A stretch of 7,817 bases of DNA from Deltaproteobacteria bacterium (GTDB taxonomy: Bacteria > Desulfobacterota > Binatia > UBA9968). The stretch spans positions 1 through 7,817 of the forward strand of contig JAJONK010000137.1 of assembly GCA_021323355.1 (NCBI GenBank), given 5' to 3'. The position numbers were made by a program, and so were the translations under genes. Numbering within the stretch: position 1 is the stretch's first letter; the number at the start of each line of letters is the position of its first letter. The notes under the pieces were generated by a model. It did no database searches, was not told the origin of the DNA, and was given only the letters and a program-made list of their open reading frames with translations. Shown here piece by piece: positions 6,000 to 7,817 of this stretch.

Positions 6000-6692
6000 T
6001 TAGACGGGTGTTTTAGCCGATCCCGAAGCATTCACCGGTTCGCCCAAAGGTATTGTGATGTAGAGCCGTGTGCCGGCCCCCGGCGCCGACTCTACCGTGA
6101 GCTCGCCGCCAATCCTCTTCATTCGCTCGCGCATGCTTCTTAGGCCGTAATGATTGCCGCCTTCCGCTGTCGACATGTCGAAGCCGACGCCGTTATCGAT
6201 CAATCGGGCGTTGCAGCTCGTGGCATCTCTGGAGAGCTCCAATGTCAGTTGCGATGCACGGGCATGTCGCACAGCGTTGAGAACACCTTCTCTTAACGTG
6301 AAATACAATTCTCGTTCGATCTCCTGGGGCAAGTCACGCGCATGCACAGTGCAGCGAAAATCCAAGTTAAAACCGGTTCGCGCGCGAAAGATCTCGAGCT
6401 CCGCCTTGAGTCTTCGCTCCAACGAGCCCGCCTTGAGTTCTCTTCGTTCTTGGGTCTCAGCGAGTATGTTGCGGATTTCGAGGATGACTGTGTCGATTTC
6501 TTTCTCGATAATCTTTAGCTCCCGCCGTAAAGATTCTTGGTCAGTCACGAGCTGGTCGCGGCATACTTCAGCTCTTAATCTGACGCTTGATAAGATTTGC
6601 AGCGCCCGGTCATGGAGCTCGCGCGAGATTCGTTGGCGTTCTCGAACCAGGGCGTCCGCCACGGCTTTGCGTTCCGGTCTGGTATTGCGCAC
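6000..6692 (-). CDS. Small soluble NarL/DegS-type histidine kinase (HisKA_3 + HATPase_c)
   Basis: The 230-residue protein contains only kinase core domains. The H-box is RISRELHDRALQIL with phosphoacceptor His27, followed by long helical DHp segments (about 30-105). The ATPase domain has N-box residues Glu135 and Asn139 (REGVLNAVRHA), DNGVGFD (166-172), and GLRSMRERMKRIGG (183-196) ahead of a GxGT loop (205-208). This is the HisKA_3/HPK7 type that partners with NarL/LuxR-type regulators. No transmembrane, PAS, GAF or HAMP segment is present. The GTG at 6692 is chosen because AAGGA (6704-6700) sits 7 nt upstream and overlaps the end of the preceding dienelactone hydrolase gene (4 nt between that stop and this start). 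A longer in-frame extension to 7049 runs inside the hydrolase gene and has no conserved content. No response regulator gene lies alongside. It is presumably cotranscribed with the hydrolase; its input signal is unknown. Confidence 0.88.
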   Translation of the reverse strand: MRNTRPERKAVADALVRERQRISRELHDRALQILSSVRLRAEVCRDQLVTDQESLRRELKIIEKEIDTVILEIRNILAETQERRELKAGSLERRLKAELEIFRARTGFNLDFRCTVHARDLPQEIERELYFTLREGVLNAVRHARASQLTLELSRDATSCNARLIDNGVGFDMSTAEGGNHYGLRSMRERMKRIGGELTVESAPGAGTRLYITIPLGEPVNASGSAKTPV

Positions 6693-6696
6693 GTTG

Positions 6697-7362
6697 TTAT
6701 CCTTGATCGTTACGGCGGTAGCTCTCACGGGTATGGTCCATGAATGCATGGGCGGCGTCCGGGTATGAATAGAACTCGTGCTTTTTGTCAAACTTCGTAA
6801 GCTCAAGATCGAGCTTGCGCATATCGTCGGGGGATGGGTTCTGATCATCGGCGCCGAAGTGACCTTGGACCGCGCAATGAATTTCCGAAGTACGCTCAAA
6901 TGGCGAGGGAAGGTCGCGGCCCCAGGCGCGAAACGTGTTACCCGCGTAGAAAACGACGGCCGCTTTAAAGTCGGTACTGGCAGCAGCCATGAGATAGGCG
7001 ACGCGACCGCCCATGCAAAAACCGATAATGCCCAATCGATTCTCATCAACCGCCGGTTGAGATCGCAGGAATTTCACGCTCGCATGGACATCATTGATAA
7101 CTTTGCGATCACTGAGCCGGGAGCGGCGTGCTATAACATCGTCGGTGCATTCAGGGCCATCGCGGTGATAGAGATCCGGCGCAGCGGCGACGTAGCCGGC
7201 TTGCGCTAATCGCGCTGTGATACTCTGCATGAATTCGTCGACGCCCCACTGGTGTTGGACGACCACCATGCCTGGAAAAGGACCGGGTCCTTCGGCGACG
7301 CTCAAGTGCATGCGCATCGTGCTATTGTCGGATGTAGTTTGTTGCCAGCTAGATTGTGCCAT
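6697..7362 (-). CDS. Dienelactone hydrolase-family protein with a short C-terminus
   Basis: This 221-residue alpha/beta hydrolase has the DLH layout: VVVQHQWGVDEF (33-44), GYVAAAPDLYHR (56-67), GFCMGG with nucleophile Cys116, GADDQNPS with the acid Asp (172 or 173), and DAAHAF with His205. Classical DLH (ClcD) opens dienelactones to maleylacetate in chlorocatechol degradation, and wider family members hydrolyse other lactones or esters in the cytosol. Two oddities stand out. The Glu after Gln in the ClcD QEIFG motif, which helps activate the Cys, is His37 here. Only 16 residues follow the catalytic His, against about 34 in ClcD, so the last helix appears missing. The start ATG at 7362 has GGGG (7372-7369) six nt upstream. 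The stop is 4 nt before the histidine kinase GTG, and the HAD gene ends 66 nt upstream on the same strand, so the three probably form an operon. The family is clear; substrate and activity are uncertain. Confidence 0.9.
   Translation of the reverse strand: MAQSSWQQTTSDNSTMRMHLSVAEGPGPFPGMVVVQHQWGVDEFMQSITARLAQAGYVAAAPDLYHRDGPECTDDVIARRSRLSDRKVINDVHASVKFLRSQPAVDENRLGIIGFCMGGRVAYLMAAASTDFKAAVVFYAGNTFRAWGRDLPSPFERTSEIHCAVQGHFGADDQNPSPDDMRKLDLELTKFDKKHEFYSYPDAAHAFMDHTRESYRRNDQG
6700..6704 (-). promoter_or_regulatory. Ribosome binding site fixing the histidine kinase GTG start
   Basis: On the minus strand AAGGA precedes GTG (6692-6690) by 7 nt. It lies within the last codons of the dienelactone hydrolase gene, implying coupled translation. 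It explains why the kinase starts just before its H-box and not at a distant upstream codon. Confidence 0.7.
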
Positions 7363-7384
7363 TCATTTCCCCAAAGTTAGCAGG

Positions 7385-7413
7385 CGTTTACCGTAGCCGC
7401 CCTGGCGTGTCAA
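7385..7413 (-). promoter_or_regulatory. Candidate internal promoter before the dienelactone hydrolase gene
   Basis: On the minus strand a perfect -35 hexamer TTGACA (7413-7408) is followed after exactly 17 nt by TAAACG (7390-7385), a poor -10 that matches the consensus at 3 of 6 positions. It lies in the 66-nt gap between the HAD and DLH genes, so the DLH-kinase pair could be expressed separately. This rests on sequence match alone. Confidence 0.3.
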
Positions 7414-7428
7414 GTGTGCAACCGGCTT

Positions 7429-7817
7429 TTAATCCTGATCGAGAATTGAGATAATTTCGTTCAGAGTTTTAATCTGCCGATAGTTTCCCGGCCGTTCATA
7501 CGCTCTTCGATCGATGAGAACTCCCAACAGTCCGGCGTTAGCGGCACCGTACAAATCGTTTTCTTCGCTGTCGCCGACGTGCATGGCCTCGCCGGGCGCC
7601 AGGTTGTGCCGTTGCAAGGCCATTTCAAAGATCTGCCGCGCAGGTTTTGCATGACCGACCCGGCTTGAAATGAAAACCTCTTCAAAATAGCCGGCCATTC
7701 CGAGTCCCGCGAGTATTTCAATTAGCCGAGAATCAAAATTGGAGATAACATCCAACGCCAAGCCGCGTTTTTGCAGGGCCGACAAGGTTTCTACGACATC
7801 AGGGTACAAAGTCCAAG
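7429..7817 (-). CDS. HAD-superfamily (subfamily IA) hydrolase, 5'-truncated by window edge
   Basis: About 128 C-terminal residues are present and the frame is open at the right edge. Numbered from the Leu codon at 7809, visible HAD features are SNFD (23-26, motif II Ser/Asn), GHAKP with Lys55 (motif III) and HVGDSEENDLYGA with Asp80 and Asp85 (motif IV, Mg2+ binding), followed by AGLLGVLIDRR. The nucleophile motif DxDxT and the cap domain lie outside the window. The pattern LYPDVVETLSAL...SNFDSRL is typical of HDHD3/REG-2-like and related phosphoglycolate phosphatase-like members, which dephosphorylate small phosphometabolites or dehalogenate acids; the substrate cannot be assigned. It is the upstream gene of the probable HAD-DLH-kinase operon. 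Confidence 0.9.
   Translation of the reverse strand, partial: WTLYPDVVETLSALQKRGLALDVISNFDSRLIEILAGLGMAGYFEEVFISSRVGHAKPARQIFEMALQRHNLAPGEAMHVGDSEENDLYGAANAGLLGVLIDRRAYERPGNYRQIKTLNEIISILDQD

Noticed and set aside
6693..7049. Longer histidine kinase starting at 7049
   Set aside because: The added 119 residues overlap the dienelactone hydrolase in another frame, are rich in Ser, Pro and Arg and resemble no sensor domain; the GTG at 6692 has a proper RBS.
6778..7209. A 143-codon open frame on the + strand
   Set aside because: It is antisense to the dienelactone hydrolase gene and has no family features.

Overview
This window looks like a chromosomal segment from a free-living, probably environmental or metagenomic bacterium with mid-range GC (mid-50s by eye, not computed). 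UbiD-type decarboxylase, SDR and molybdenum hydroxylase genes close together suit soil or sediment lineages that degrade aromatic compounds. Metagenomic Desulfobacterota/Binatota-like or Tectomicrobia-like bacteria come to mind, but this is a guess from gene content and the sequence does not fix the taxon. No mobile element, CRISPR array, tRNA or rRNA was seen.

Layout, left to right. (1) A UbiD-family decarboxylase on the + strand, open at the left edge, ends at 1204 and is followed by a clear intrinsic terminator (1229-1263). (2) An SDR-fold protein (1322-2107, +) has its own Shine-Dalgarno. It lacks two of the four SDR catalytic residues. (3) sfsA (2248-2943, -) converges on the SDR gene. 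(4) Divergent from sfsA, across a 173-nt intergenic region, lies a molybdopterin-binding large subunit of the xanthine dehydrogenase family (3117-5333, +). Its [2Fe-2S] and FAD partners are not in the window. (5) A GNAT acetyltransferase resembling spermidine/spermine/thialysine acetyltransferases (5393-5893, +) follows 59 nt later. (6) On the - strand, converging on it, is a likely three-gene operon read right to left: a HAD-family phosphatase (7817-7429, open at the right edge), a dienelactone hydrolase-family protein (7362-6697) and a small soluble NarL-type histidine kinase (6692-6000).

How the genes may work together: UbiD enzymes (de)carboxylate aromatic or unsaturated acids using prenylated FMN, molybdenum hydroxylases hydroxylate or dehydroxylate aromatic or heterocyclic rings, and dienelactone hydrolases act in ring-cleavage pathways. 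A shared theme of aromatic-compound metabolism is therefore plausible. However, a terminator, a gene on the opposite strand and a divergent promoter region break the genes into separate transcription units. The pathway link is inference.

I do not see a wholly new system. The points most worth a second look are the SDR protein that lacks the catalytic Ser and Tyr, the dienelactone hydrolase/histidine kinase junction where the first protein lacks its usual C-terminus and the second its sensor domain, and a 9-codon minicistron overlapping the GNAT start codon.
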